Of a stretch of DNA of 64,000 nt, positions 52,885 to 62,651 are shown in pieces (the first letter of the stretch is position 1; every line of letters begins with the position of its first letter). This DNA is from Paenibacillus sp. FSL R7-0204. GTDB taxonomy: Bacteria > Bacillota > Bacilli > Paenibacillales > Paenibacillaceae. A program made the translations under genes and the position numbers. Location of the stretch: positions 806,001 through 870,000 of the forward strand of contig NZ_JBBOCA010000001.1 in the NCBI RefSeq assembly GCF_038002225.1, written 5' to 3'. The notes under the pieces were generated by a model. The model was not told the DNA's origin. It ran no database searches and saw only the letters and a list, made by a program, of their open reading frames with translations.

Positions 52885-54669
52885 ATGCCTGGAGCTGGAC
52901 CATCACTGCATCATGAGAGAGCGGGGAAATGGAAGGGATTCGCCGGACGCATCCGGGAAGAACGTGGATCAGCACTGGTGCTAGTGATGTTTATTGTGCT
53001 GCTACTAACGATTTTGGGCCTAAGTGTACTTTCGGCAGCTGTTGGGGGCGCCCAGCGAACGGAGACGCGTAAGAACGATGTGCAGAGCCTGCATCTGGCG
53101 GAGAAGACGCTGGATGAGGCGGTGGCCTACATTACGGCCGAACTGAATGATATAGTGGACAAAAGTGTTTATTCGAGCCAGAAAGAGCTGCGAAAGGCTT
53201 TGGATGATGAAGTGGATACTATTCTGAATAACATAAACGGCAGCGATGATCCACTGATTGCGAGTACGAAGCTGAATCAGGGCAGCGCGGACAAGGCAAT
53301 CGGCAGAATTGTAAAGGTGACTAAGGCTGCTAACTCATCTAATAGCACGCCCTCTAATAGCAAGGAGCCCATCAACTACACCTTGACTCTGAGCGCTCAG
53401 GCTGAGGTCAATGGAGTCATCCGTAATCTATCCAAGAGCATGAGCATCGATACTTATCCGGATTTTCTGAAATATACCCTAGGCTCTGAGAGCGATCTCG
53501 TTATCAATGGATCACCTTATATTGAAGGGAATATCTATGCAGGCAATACGCTGAGGATCAGCGATAGGGCTCTATATATGTACAATTTTAATCCCTTTTT
53601 CTTCTCATCCCCTGGCTTTGAATTAAAGGGCGATGCGTATATCCAGTCGCTTGACAATCTGTTCTATACAGAAAATGACCAGGAATTCACTGGGAATCAG
53701 ACTATTGGTAAAAAAATCATCGACGCAGCTAATGTCAAAATCAAAAGCCGCCGGAGCTTCGTTGAAGTCAATGTGGAGTCCTCATTCATCGATAAGGTAG
53801 AGGAGGCAATAGGGCCTGGAGCTAATAGGGAAGAGATTCTAACCCATATTAATAATGGCAGCCTGGGTGAGTACCTTAGTAGTAACTACGATGCGATCTT
53901 CGACCACCCGGTTCCTCCAGCCGAGCCTCCTGATCCTGAGGATACCCTGGAGGAATGGGAGAATGCTAAGCAGGAGTATGAGAAAGCGGTGACACATCCC
54001 AAGCAATCCCTGGTGTACAAGGGGAACTTAACAATAGACGGGCAGACACTCAAAGGGATAAATTATACACAAAAAAGTATCCCAGGTGATACCGATAGAG
54101 GATACTGGTATATTGTAGATGGAGATTTAACCATAAATAATTATAAAAACTCTTCTTCTATAGACATCTGTGCCAATATTCTGGTGACGGGCAAGGTTCA
54201 GATTAGAGGTGAGGTGCAGTTTGACTCTACCATGTATATATGGAAAGCAAGTCCGGACGATGGTACGGAGGACTTTACAACAGTATTGGAGGATGCCTCG
54301 ATTCGAGGGCTGAACGGCAAGGAACTGGTTCTAATTTCTAAGGGGCAGATTTTGATTAATCGTGTGGAATCGTTCTCTCAAACGGCGTTTCCGCTTGATG
54401 CGTTCTTTTACACAGATTCTTCCGCTAAGTTGTATGGGGTAGGATCGATCTTCTCACTTAGCGGCGGCTTCTTCGCCAAGGGTAACCTGACGATCAATGC
54501 GGTTCGCGGCACAGCCATCGGTAGAGCGGAGGAGATTGATATCCAGCCCAATAATGACCTACCCCGCTTCAAGGCGGTTTATAACGATCAGGTCTTTGCC
54601 CACCAGCAGGCAGGGCTTCCCCGGGTGAAGACCGTTAATATACGGGTGGGGGACTTGAAGCTGGAGTAG
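52885..54669 (+). CDS. PilX-like type IV pilus accessory protein with long beta-rich domain
   Basis: 594 residues from ATG 52885, with AGGAGG 9 bases ahead (ATG 52876 abuts it). An N-terminal membrane helix after EERGSALVLVMFIVLLLT is of the PilX type; the prepilin Glu +5 is absent. About residues 60-190 are polar and helical. From about 190 to the end is a beta-rich, repetitive region (NGSPYIEGNIYAGNTLRI, ILVTGKVQIRGEVQF, GGFFAKGNLTINA) resembling a beta-helix or polymer-forming fold. Third gene of the pilin operon. It is probably a pilus tip or assembly factor; that is inferred from position. Confidence 0.78.
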   Translation: MPGAGPSLHHERAGKWKGFAGRIREERGSALVLVMFIVLLLTILGLSVLSAAVGGAQRTETRKNDVQSLHLAEKTLDEAVAYITAELNDIVDKSVYSSQKELRKALDDEVDTILNNINGSDDPLIASTKLNQGSADKAIGRIVKVTKAANSSNSTPSNSKEPINYTLTLSAQAEVNGVIRNLSKSMSIDTYPDFLKYTLGSESDLVINGSPYIEGNIYAGNTLRISDRALYMYNFNPFFFSSPGFELKGDAYIQSLDNLFYTENDQEFTGNQTIGKKIIDAANVKIKSRRSFVEVNVESSFIDKVEEAIGPGANREEILTHINNGSLGEYLSSNYDAIFDHPVPPAEPPDPEDTLEEWENAKQEYEKAVTHPKQSLVYKGNLTIDGQTLKGINYTQKSIPGDTDRGYWYIVDGDLTINNYKNSSSIDICANILVTGKVQIRGEVQFDSTMYIWKASPDDGTEDFTTVLEDASIRGLNGKELVLISKGQILINRVESFSQTAFPLDAFFYTDSSAKLYGVGSIFSLSGGFFAKGNLTINAVRGTAIGRAEEIDIQPNNDLPRFKAVYNDQVFAHQQAGLPRVKTVNIRVGDLKLE

Positions 54670-54702
54670 GCAGCAATATGCAGCGTCAATTCAGGCGAAC
54701 AT

Positions 54703-54746
54703 AAGGAAGCGGATGTCCTCCATAGTGGAGAAACATCCGTTTCTTT
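54703..54746. terminator. Shared bidirectional terminator
   Basis: CGGATGT with CTCCA pair with TGGAG and ACATCCG; the flanks are A-rich on one side and T-rich on the other. It sits between converging genes. Confidence 0.8.
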
Positions 54747-54754
54747 GTGCTCAG

Positions 54755-57700
54755 CTAGTAGCGGTCTTCGTTGATAACATTGACTACAGCTGAAACCTTG
54801 ATCTGAGGGTTCTCTGTAGAAGTCACCGTAATTTGCGTGGAGCCTTTCACCAGACCGGTGATAACCCCAGCCTGGGTGACGCTGACCACAGCTTCATTAC
54901 TGCTGCTCCATGTTAGCTTGCCGCGCAGATCCTTATGTTCAATTGAGGCAGGAGACACTGACAGATCATTAATATTGAACAGGTCATGTTTAGTACCTAC
55001 TCTGATATTGATGGGGTCCCTCAATTTGAGCCCTTCCAGGCGGGTTCCTACCGTGACATTGAAGGTGGCTTCAACAGGGTGCTCAGCGGGCGCTCCCTCT
55101 AAGGAGGCTTTTACAACTACCGGCCTGTTAAGGTCGGTAATCTTGAGGCCCAATAGTTCAATCTGGCTGCTGTCAGCGGACGGAACGATTTCTGCATATT
55201 GGCCGCCGTCGGCTTCCAGAGTCCATTCATAATCTGCCGGATCAGCGTCCAGCGGTTGAAGCACGACTACTTTTAATCTAATGCTCTTAGTAACGTTCAC
55301 TTTATTCGGCCCGCTGATGGCAATTTCCCGCACTGGATTGATAAAGGTGACCGTAACCTCCTCTGGAGGTGTACCTCCTTTAAATGCCTTGGTCTTAGCG
55401 ATGGCGGTCAGGGTCACTTTTCCGGACTTCTGTGCCAGGAGTGACGCATGATCCCTTACAGGAAAGGCCGAGTCAACGGTAAGAATTGCCCCTGCGGTGT
55501 TGCTGCCCTCTTTAATGGCCCACTCATATTGTTGAACGATATCGTCTACAGTATCGTAGCTGGCCAAGTAGTCTGTTGGAGTACCTACGTATGAAGCAGC
55601 AGGACCGCTGATATTCAGTTTTGGGGTTTTAACGGTAACTTCTGCACTAGCTGTGAAGGTTTGACCTGCTGCATCAACAGCCGTAAGTCTTATGGTGGCT
55701 ACCCCAGGTGCAACCCCCCACACTACACCTGTATCAGAGATGGTAGCAATCCTGGAATTTAGAGACTCCCATTTGAGTGCTGGAGTGTTTGCATTATTAG
55801 GCATGATTTTTTTCAGCAAGTCCATACTTAGTTCGGTGTTGATCCGGATGGTCGCCCCTTGTAAGGTCAGGCCGGTCATCTTGACGTATGCGGTGAACGA
55901 TAACTCTGCAAAATCCAGCGTGGTTCTCTCCAGGACTGGCGCAGGTGTCTGGCTTGGCGTTGGCGCAACGGTCGGTGTTGGCGTTGGCGCTATAGTTGGT
56001 GTGGCGGCAGGTGCTGTAGGCTGTGGCAGCCCCGTCTCTCCGCTGAACTTCACATTCATTGGAGTCCCTCCACCATTCAGAGAAGCGCCGATAATGTTGC
56101 CATGGACCCTACCGCTATTGAATTCAATGTCAGCCCGTGGGGCAAGAATAGTCCCTTCGATGTCGATCGAGCTGATGGTGAGTCTGGTTGCAGCATCTAT
56201 GGAGCCGTTTGTTTTATTGTAAAAATTATAGATTACCTTCGAGCGTTGCTGCTCCAGTTCACTGCTTGAATATTTGTCGTCAATTTTGCAACTGTCCATA
56301 CTGTACTTGTAATCCTCAATCGTTTTGTTACTTGAGCAGAATACAAAGGACGTGTTCTGTAATGTCGCAGTAGGACCTGTGACATTGAGAATGACGGTCG
56401 AACCTTTGGGGACATCAATTCCGACCGTATTTGTAATGGTCTGGCCGTTAATTGTGAAGATATTAATAGCCTTCGTTCCCTTGAGCAAGGTCTCGCCCCA
56501 GTTGTACCGTGTGGACTGGCCATTGTCAGAGAGGGCAGCAAGCGCGTCGGATTGTTCCTGCAGGTACTTGAATTCTGCAGCGAAATCAATCGGACTCCCC
56601 TGTTTAAAGTCCCCTTTGATATGCACATTGCTTGCAATTGACGCAGTTCCCCCCACAATTACATTACCATTAACGGAATCGTTGCTGATATTCAGGTTGC
56701 CACCGACGACCAGCGCATCCAGCGTATGCGGATCACCGGTGAAGCTGCTGGCAATCCCGCTGCTGCTGGTCGTGACATTGCCACCCGCAGCAATCGTTCC
56801 TTCGATTCCGCCTGTCCGGTTAATGTCCCCCCGAATGAATAGGCTGAAATCCTTAGCTATTCCAAGCGGCGGCATTCGGATGACCTGCGGTGGCGCTGGT
56901 GTCTGGCTGACTGTTGCAGCAGGTGTCACAGTTACGGTTGCAGTAGCCGTGGCTGCAGCCGTATTACCGGGTGTTGCAGACGCCAAATCTTCCTGCTCAG
57001 CATGAAGGTCCACGTAACTTATTTTCGAATGGTCCAGCGTATAATCCTGTTTCGCGGTAGCAATTGCCTTAATTTCGAAGCTGATTCCCTCTGCTGCATC
57101 AGGCACATAAGTCAATCCATCTGATGACAGCTTATAGGTGAACTTGCCAAGCTCCTTGGTAAGAGTGATACCGGAATCCTCACCACCGTTTTGTGTAAAG
57201 CCACTTGCGGCCAAATCACTGAACTTAAGGCTTGGCGGAAAAACCTCGGAATATTGGACATCGGAGATCACCGGCTCCTTGGAGCCAAGATCTAAGCTAA
57301 GTGCTGGAATAGGTTTTGGAATGATTTTATACGTGATCGTAAACGTTTCTCCCCGCTCCACCTTATCCTTGGATAACGACCTGCTAATAGACAGATTCGC
57401 TTGTACCTTCTCCACGTTGACTGTAATGATCTTGGAATCTAGCGCACCCTGTTTGTCCCTGGCCGTAATTTCAATCTGAAGTACGCCGTTCTCATGCAAT
57501 GGATTATCAAAGGTATGGGTGACAGTCTCACCGGATAGAATTGTCTTCTTGTTCATAGCATCAACCTGTACATAGTTACCTGTCTGTTTGTCGCCAACCC
57601 ATTTCCTGACGGTAATATCGGTAATCAGTTCTTTATCCTTGAGATCCAGGTCGGTAGCTGAATAGCTGACCGTTAACTTGTCATGATAAGAAGGCTTGGT

Positions 57701-59533
57701 GCTCATATTCTGCGGTGTATGCACAGTGATCTTCGGAGCGTGGTTGGCGCCGATGAAAGCACGGTACATGGTGTTGACGAATAACATCTGCTCCCAGTCC
57801 GGAAAGCCTGTGCTAGTGTGTCCCGTACCCGAGAAGGTGATATTGCCGACAGAATAGGTATAAAAGTGATTATAGCTATCATCCGTATCCCGTTCTGAAC
57901 CTGAGATGTTGTACCACGGGATGACATCCGCCCGTTCCAGGTTAAGCGGGAAGAACTGGTCATGTGTCGTAGCAACGGTATACCGGCTGGAGTTGCTTCC
58001 ACTCTTGTCTAGGATGAATGGGTATTGCGTCATTAGCCCCTGGTTGACGGGCACTACCTTAGTGGACGGGTAAATCGCATTACCGCCCAGATAAGTCCGT
58101 GGCAGAGCTTGTCCAACCATGTCATGGAAATAGTAACTCCAGTAATTCAGGTTATTGGCGCTTTCTTTGTAAGGCGCATCCTGTTCACGGAAAATGGTAT
58201 CGTGCGTCAGCATCAGACTTTGCTTTGTTTCCTCAGCGAAGGCCTTGACTGCCCGGGCAGCCGCTTCGGATAGCATCGGTGTCGTGGCCCGGTCATACAT
58301 GTCCAGGAAGCCAAATACGACCATGTCAAAGCTCCCGTTAAGTCCTGAGGTTCTGTCATCAGCACTGGTATGCTCGGCAATGTAGTTATTGAACCAGGTC
58401 ATGTCATGAGGTGTAATGGTTAGTTCGTAGTAATCAGGATTTTTCAGATAAGCTGCTTTCATGTTTTTGGTGTTGAGCAAGTTACTATCGGTCTTGCCGG
58501 CAGGCATTATCTGTAGCACCTTGATCTCACGCTTAACGCCTTTGTAGAGAATGTTGCCGGTGTCGAAATCCTTCAGTCCACTTAAGGTACTTACTTCCAT
58601 TCTCCAATACAGAGGCCCGGAGAAGGTGGAAGGTAAAGTGTAGCTTAAGGTATCGGTACTTGAGGTTACTTCTTTGGTGGCAACCGCAGTCTCCTCTGTC
58701 ATCGGCAGGGAGGAATCCACATTTATATAAAGCTTGATGCGTACAGTATTAGTTCTTAAGTCAGGGATATTGTTGAGTTTAATAGGAAATTCAAGGATAT
58801 CTCCGGCTTGATATAAGGTTGTAGAGCCTTTGCTGTAACTGTCCGGCTTGTGAGTAATGGTTAGTCTCGGCCGTTGTTTAAATGCCGACATTTGCGGCCA
58901 GCTTTCATTCTTAACCCCTGTTGTAAAAGTATCGAGTTCATTCTTGTTCTTCAGAAAAACTACATTGGGGCGGGTCGAAGTGCGGTAAGGGTTGAACGTT
59001 TCGTAGAGAACACCTTCAGTACCTTTTGCTTTCTGCTCAGTGAAAGTCTCTTCACGAAGGATAACATTCAAGCCTTTGTTAATATAGTAATCGGTGATCT
59101 CTTGGGCCTTAAGGTGTGTAATATCATTCTCAACATTGATAGTCTTATGTGCCGACTTGCGTTCGTCTTGGGTAGAATTGCTGTTACTGTTTACGAGATT
59201 TTTGCTAAAAGCTCCCTTGCCGATGTAAATGGCATCATATTTGCCGTCCCAATTATCACGCAGAGATACAAAGCGCTTCATAGTCATTGTATCAATCTCG
59301 ATGCTTTCTACCCCTTGAAGACTATCGAGTTCACTCAAGGGGTACTTGTCATTGGCATCCAGTTCTAAGCTTGCAGTACTGGTGGGATCTGTGATCTCCA
59401 GAATACGGATCGTGTATGTATTATCAACTGCATTAACGGATAAAACAAAAAAATGAATGCTTAAAGCGATTAGCAGCGCAACGAATATCCCCCCTGAGAA
59501 ATAAAACCATGTTCTCCGCCGGAATAATTTCAT
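54755..59533 (-). CDS. Giant surface protein, DUF5057-type start with choice-of-anchor A and Big_2 domains
   Basis: 1592 residues on the reverse strand, ATG at 59533 behind GGGGGAGA. One N-terminal membrane segment or signal anchor at about 12-33. Residues about 38-640 look like the DUF5057 region found on long Paenibacillus surface proteins; this name is from memory and moderate. Then beta domains to about 845, a Pro/Thr linker (about 848-885), and a choice-of-anchor A-type domain at about 890-1165 (GIEGTIAAGGNVTTSSSGIA, DALVVGGNLNI). A second Pro/Thr linker (about 1168-1205) and Ig-like domains follow, the last a clear Big_2 (LTWSSSNEAVVSVTQAGVIT). No SLH or sortase motif. It lies inside the pilus locus, pointing against it. 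An adhesin role is inferred. Confidence 0.75.
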   Translation of the reverse strand: MKLFRRRTWFYFSGGIFVALLIALSIHFFVLSVNAVDNTYTIRILEITDPTSTASLELDANDKYPLSELDSLQGVESIEIDTMTMKRFVSLRDNWDGKYDAIYIGKGAFSKNLVNSNSNSTQDERKSAHKTINVENDITHLKAQEITDYYINKGLNVILREETFTEQKAKGTEGVLYETFNPYRTSTRPNVVFLKNKNELDTFTTGVKNESWPQMSAFKQRPRLTITHKPDSYSKGSTTLYQAGDILEFPIKLNNIPDLRTNTVRIKLYINVDSSLPMTEETAVATKEVTSSTDTLSYTLPSTFSGPLYWRMEVSTLSGLKDFDTGNILYKGVKREIKVLQIMPAGKTDSNLLNTKNMKAAYLKNPDYYELTITPHDMTWFNNYIAEHTSADDRTSGLNGSFDMVVFGFLDMYDRATTPMLSEAAARAVKAFAEETKQSLMLTHDTIFREQDAPYKESANNLNYWSYYFHDMVGQALPRTYLGGNAIYPSTKVVPVNQGLMTQYPFILDKSGSNSSRYTVATTHDQFFPLNLERADVIPWYNISGSERDTDDSYNHFYTYSVGNITFSGTGHTSTGFPDWEQMLFVNTMYRAFIGANHAPKITVHTPQNMSTKPSYHDKLTVSYSATDLDLKDKELITDITVRKWVGDKQTGNYVQVDAMNKKTILSGETVTHTFDNPLHENGVLQIEITARDKQGALDSKIITVNVEKVQANLSISRSLSKDKVERGETFTITYKIIPKPIPALSLDLGSKEPVISDVQYSEVFPPSLKFSDLAASGFTQNGGEDSGITLTKELGKFTYKLSSDGLTYVPDAAEGISFEIKAIATAKQDYTLDHSKISYVDLHAEQEDLASATPGNTAAATATATVTVTPAATVSQTPAPPQVIRMPPLGIAKDFSLFIRGDINRTGGIEGTIAAGGNVTTSSSGIASSFTGDPHTLDALVVGGNLNISNDSVNGNVIVGGTASIASNVHIKGDFKQGSPIDFAAEFKYLQEQSDALAALSDNGQSTRYNWGETLLKGTKAINIFTINGQTITNTVGIDVPKGSTVILNVTGPTATLQNTSFVFCSSNKTIEDYKYSMDSCKIDDKYSSSELEQQRSKVIYNFYNKTNGSIDAATRLTISSIDIEGTILAPRADIEFNSGRVHGNIIGASLNGGGTPMNVKFSGETGLPQPTAPAATPTIAPTPTPTVAPTPSQTPAPVLERTTLDFAELSFTAYVKMTGLTLQGATIRINTELSMDLLKKIMPNNANTPALKWESLNSRIATISDTGVVWGVAPGVATIRLTAVDAAGQTFTASAEVTVKTPKLNISGPAASYVGTPTDYLASYDTVDDIVQQYEWAIKEGSNTAGAILTVDSAFPVRDHASLLAQKSGKVTLTAIAKTKAFKGGTPPEEVTVTFINPVREIAISGPNKVNVTKSIRLKVVVLQPLDADPADYEWTLEADGGQYAEIVPSADSSQIELLGLKITDLNRPVVVKASLEGAPAEHPVEATFNVTVGTRLEGLKLRDPINIRVGTKHDLFNINDLSVSPASIEHKDLRGKLTWSSSNEAVVSVTQAGVITGLVKGSTQITVTSTENPQIKVSAVVNVINEDRY

Positions 59534-59893
59534 TCAGCATCTCCCCCGATAAGAAGTGGAATAATTGGTTGATAGATTTATCGAAAATTTTCGCTAAAAT
59601 TGTCTAACAATTGGAAATCATAATTGTAAAAAAAACAGTTATGTGCTATATATCATTCTAGGACAATTTACCTTCATAGGCAATAATAACATATGTAAAA
59701 GATACCTTAAATTTAAGCAATTAGAACTATAAAATCAATGAATTATCAGAAAAACACTTCTGTAACACGCAAAGTCCTGGGCAAGATAGATTTCGATTTT
59801 TTTCGGAAAAATGGAAATTTACTTTCCACTTCTGCTAAATGTTATGAGGTTCGAATATTGAGGAATTTAAGTGAGAGCTGGGGATGAGCTACT
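59534..59893. other. Divergent AT-rich promoter region between the giant protein and pilB
   Basis: 360 bases with no gene. It is very AT-rich, suited to divergent promoters, but I place no single promoter with confidence. An inverted repeat TGGAAA-TTTAC-TTTCCA lies at 59812-59828 on the pilB side. A stretch ACGCAAAGTCCTGGGC near 59766-59781 recalls one conserved box of the c-di-GMP-I riboswitch, but the other boxes are missing. Confidence 0.5.
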
Positions 59894-61558
59894 GTGCCAA
59901 TCATAAAAAAAAGACTTGGAGATTTGTTGGTAGACAACAGCATTATCTCGCAGGAGCAGCTGACTGAAGCACTGGCGGAACAACGCAAAACCAAACGAAA
60001 GCTTGGTGACTTGCTGATCTCGCAGGGCTACATTTCAGAACAACAATTAATCGAAGTATTGGAATTTCAGCTTGGTATACCACACGTTAGTTTGTTCAAA
60101 TATCAGATTGATCCGGCTATCACACAAATTATTCCGGAGAGCATGGCCAAACGCTATCAAGTGCTTCCCTTCATGAAGGAAGGCGGCAAGCTGATGGTCG
60201 CTATGGCTGATCCGCTGGACTATTTTGCTATTGAAGATTTGCGGATGAGTACAGGATTCAGAATTGAACCTGCGATCTCTACCAGGGATGAGTTGCAGCG
60301 GGCGATTGCCCGTCATTATGGTATGCGTGATTCTATGAGCCAAATGATGGTAGAGTTGCCCACTCAGGAAGAGATTGAAGAGACCGAGATTACGGATGAG
60401 GATTCACCAATAGTCCGGCTGGTCAATCAGATGATTCAGCAGGCAGTAGCCTTGCGCGCATCCGATATTCATGTAGATCCGGGAGAGAACAACCTCTCCA
60501 TCCGATACCGGATCGATGGAACACTACGGACAGAACGTGTAATTCCCAAACAGATGCAGGGCTTTATCACCGCGAGATTGAAGATTATGGCGAAGCTTAA
60601 CATAGCAGAGCGCAGGCTTCCGCAGGACGGACGCATCAAGATGCAATTTGATTACAAGATGGTTGATATCCGTGTGTCGTCCCTGCCGACTATGCATGGA
60701 GAGAAGATCGTGCTACGGCTGCTGGATCTCAGCACTGGCGTCAAATCCGTAGACAGTCTTGGCTTCAGTGAGTCGAATGCTGCTGTATTTAGAGAAATGA
60801 TTGCCAGACCGTACGGAATTTTGTTGATTACAGGGCCAACGGGAAGCGGGAAAACAACGACCTTATACTCTGCCTTGAACCAACTAAATGTGGAGAGTAC
60901 GAACATTATAACCGTCGAGGACCCGGTAGAGTATCAGCTTGAAGGGGTCAATCAAGTGCATGTGAATGCTGCGGTCGGTCTCACCTTTGCGGCTGGATTG
61001 CGATCGATTCTGCGTCAGGATCCCAATATCGTTATGGTCGGGGAAATACGTGATACTGAAACAGCAGAGATAGCTGTCAGAGCATCGTTAACCGGACATC
61101 TTGTTCTATCTACATTACACACCAATGATGCTATCAGTACCATTTCGCGCCTTAGGGATATGGGAGTTGAGCCTTATTTGATTGCCTCGTCCCTTATAGG
61201 AGTAGTTGCCCAGCGGCTTGTGCGTAAAATCTGCCCGGACTGCAAAGAAAAGTACACGCCGTCGGAGCAGGAAGCGATCATGCTGCGGAAATACGGTCTG
61301 CCTACAGACTATTTGCACCGTGGACGGGGCTGCGGGAGTTGCAGCACTACAGGATACCGTGGGCGAATGGCCATTCATGAAGTCCTGACGATAGACGACC
61401 ACATGCGGCAATTAATTACCAATCTGGCATCTGTTGATGAATTGAAGGCTGCTGCCCGGCAACGCGGGCTTGTACAACTAATGGAGGATGGCTTTCTTAA
61501 GGTTACACAGGGAACTACAACACTCCAAGAGGTCCTGAGAGAGACTGTATCGCAATAA
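59894..61558 (+). CDS. pilB: Type IV pilus extension ATPase PilB with MshEN domain
   Basis: 554 residues, GTG 59894 with GGGGATGAG ahead. It powers pilus extension. The N-terminus has two tandem MshEN-type motifs (RLGDLLVDNSIISQEQLTEA and KLGDLLISQGYISEQQLIEV), a form that binds c-di-GMP in MshE. The GspE/PilB ATPase core has Walker A GPTGSGKTT, Asp box TVEDPVEY, Walker B-type GEIRDTETAEIA and His box STLHTNDA. A tetra-cysteine zinc site (CPDC ... CGSC) sits near the C-terminus. The presence of pilT beside it points to a retractable type IVa-like pilus rather than the competence ComG system. Confidence 0.95.
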   Translation: MPIIKKRLGDLLVDNSIISQEQLTEALAEQRKTKRKLGDLLISQGYISEQQLIEVLEFQLGIPHVSLFKYQIDPAITQIIPESMAKRYQVLPFMKEGGKLMVAMADPLDYFAIEDLRMSTGFRIEPAISTRDELQRAIARHYGMRDSMSQMMVELPTQEEIEETEITDEDSPIVRLVNQMIQQAVALRASDIHVDPGENNLSIRYRIDGTLRTERVIPKQMQGFITARLKIMAKLNIAERRLPQDGRIKMQFDYKMVDIRVSSLPTMHGEKIVLRLLDLSTGVKSVDSLGFSESNAAVFREMIARPYGILLITGPTGSGKTTTLYSALNQLNVESTNIITVEDPVEYQLEGVNQVHVNAAVGLTFAAGLRSILRQDPNIVMVGEIRDTETAEIAVRASLTGHLVLSTLHTNDAISTISRLRDMGVEPYLIASSLIGVVAQRLVRKICPDCKEKYTPSEQEAIMLRKYGLPTDYLHRGRGCGSCSTTGYRGRMAIHEVLTIDDHMRQLITNLASVDELKAAARQRGLVQLMEDGFLKVTQGTTTLQEVLRETVSQ

Positions 61559-61601
61559 ACAAGAATTGATGTATCTTATCATGCGTTGAGGAGGATAGCC
61601 A

Positions 61602-62651
61602 ATGTCTACTTTCACGAGGAACATCATAGAACTGCTCCATAGGACCTATACCTCCAAAGCTTCGGATTTGCATATCTCCGTAGGGTCTGCACCTGTAATC
61701 AGAATTGATGGAGTCCTGCACCCTGTTGAAGGAGACCGGGTCACGGCTGCGGAATCACAGGCAATGGCAGAGGTGCTTATGGGGAAAGGGAATAGCGGTA
61801 TTTTCAATACTGCTGGAGAAATTGACTTCTCTTATCCGCTAGATAACGGAGTACGTTACAGGGTCAATGTGTACCGGCAGCGGAGCGGGGTAAGCATTGC
61901 AGCCCGTTCTATTCCTGCGGAGATCCCGTCACTACAGCAACTATCCATGCCGCTCATTCTGGAGAGCTTGGCCAAGAAGCCGCAAGGTCTGATCCTGGTG
62001 ACAGGCCCTACGGGCAGCGGCAAGTCCTCCACACTGGCAGCAATGATTCATTCAATCAATCAATCGGAGAGCAAACATATCGTAACGCTGGAGGATCCCA
62101 TTGAGTTCTTGCACAGTCATGGTAAGTGCTTAGTGGATCAACGTGAAGTCGGGAGTGACACCCACAGCTTCGCCAGCGGTCTGCGGGCGGCATTGCGGCA
62201 GGATCCGGATGTTATCCTGGTCGGTGAAATGCGTGATCTGGAGACGATCTCGGCAGCCGTTACTGCGGCTGAGACAGGGCACCTGGTACTGGCAACTCTA
62301 CATACAACGGATGCACCACAGACGATAGACCGGATTATCGATGCTTTTCCAGGCCATCAGCAGAATCAGATTCGTTCGCAGCTGGCTTCAGTGATGCTAG
62401 CCGTAGTCAGCCAGCGTCTATTCCCAAGAGCCACAGGCCGGGGGCGGGTATGTGCAACGGAGATTCTGGTGAATACACCGGCCGTGGCCAATTTGATCCG
62501 CACGGAGAAGACACATCAACTAAAGAACGTCATGCAGACCAGCAGGGCGCTGGGGATGCACACACTGGAGATGAACATCCGTGAACACCTTGCGGGTGGT
62601 CTTATAACTCCTGCGGCAGCCAAAGCCTATATGAGCGAGGTGAACGGCTAA
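61602..62651 (+). CDS. pilT: Type IV pilus retraction ATPase PilT
   Basis: 349 residues, ATG 61602 behind GAGGAGG. It drives pilus retraction and twitching. N-terminal PAS-like part (KASDLHISVGSAPVIRIDG), Walker A GPTGSGKSST, Asp box TLEDPIEF, GEMRDLETI, ATLHTTDA, and a C-terminal VANLIRTEKTHQLKN that corresponds to the AIRNLIRE-type retraction motif. Its stop overlaps the pilC start (TAATG). Confidence 0.95.
   Translation: MSTFTRNIIELLHRTYTSKASDLHISVGSAPVIRIDGVLHPVEGDRVTAAESQAMAEVLMGKGNSGIFNTAGEIDFSYPLDNGVRYRVNVYRQRSGVSIAARSIPAEIPSLQQLSMPLILESLAKKPQGLILVTGPTGSGKSSTLAAMIHSINQSESKHIVTLEDPIEFLHSHGKCLVDQREVGSDTHSFASGLRAALRQDPDVILVGEMRDLETISAAVTAAETGHLVLATLHTTDAPQTIDRIIDAFPGHQQNQIRSQLASVMLAVVSQRLFPRATGRGRVCATEILVNTPAVANLIRTEKTHQLKNVMQTSRALGMHTLEMNIREHLAGGLITPAAAKAYMSEVNG

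Noticed and set aside
59760..59830. Possible c-di-GMP-I riboswitch before pilB (ACGCAAAGTCCTGGGC)
   Set aside because: Only one conserved box is present; the CTAA segment and the tetraloop-receptor arm (GCCAGGTTGCC type) are missing.
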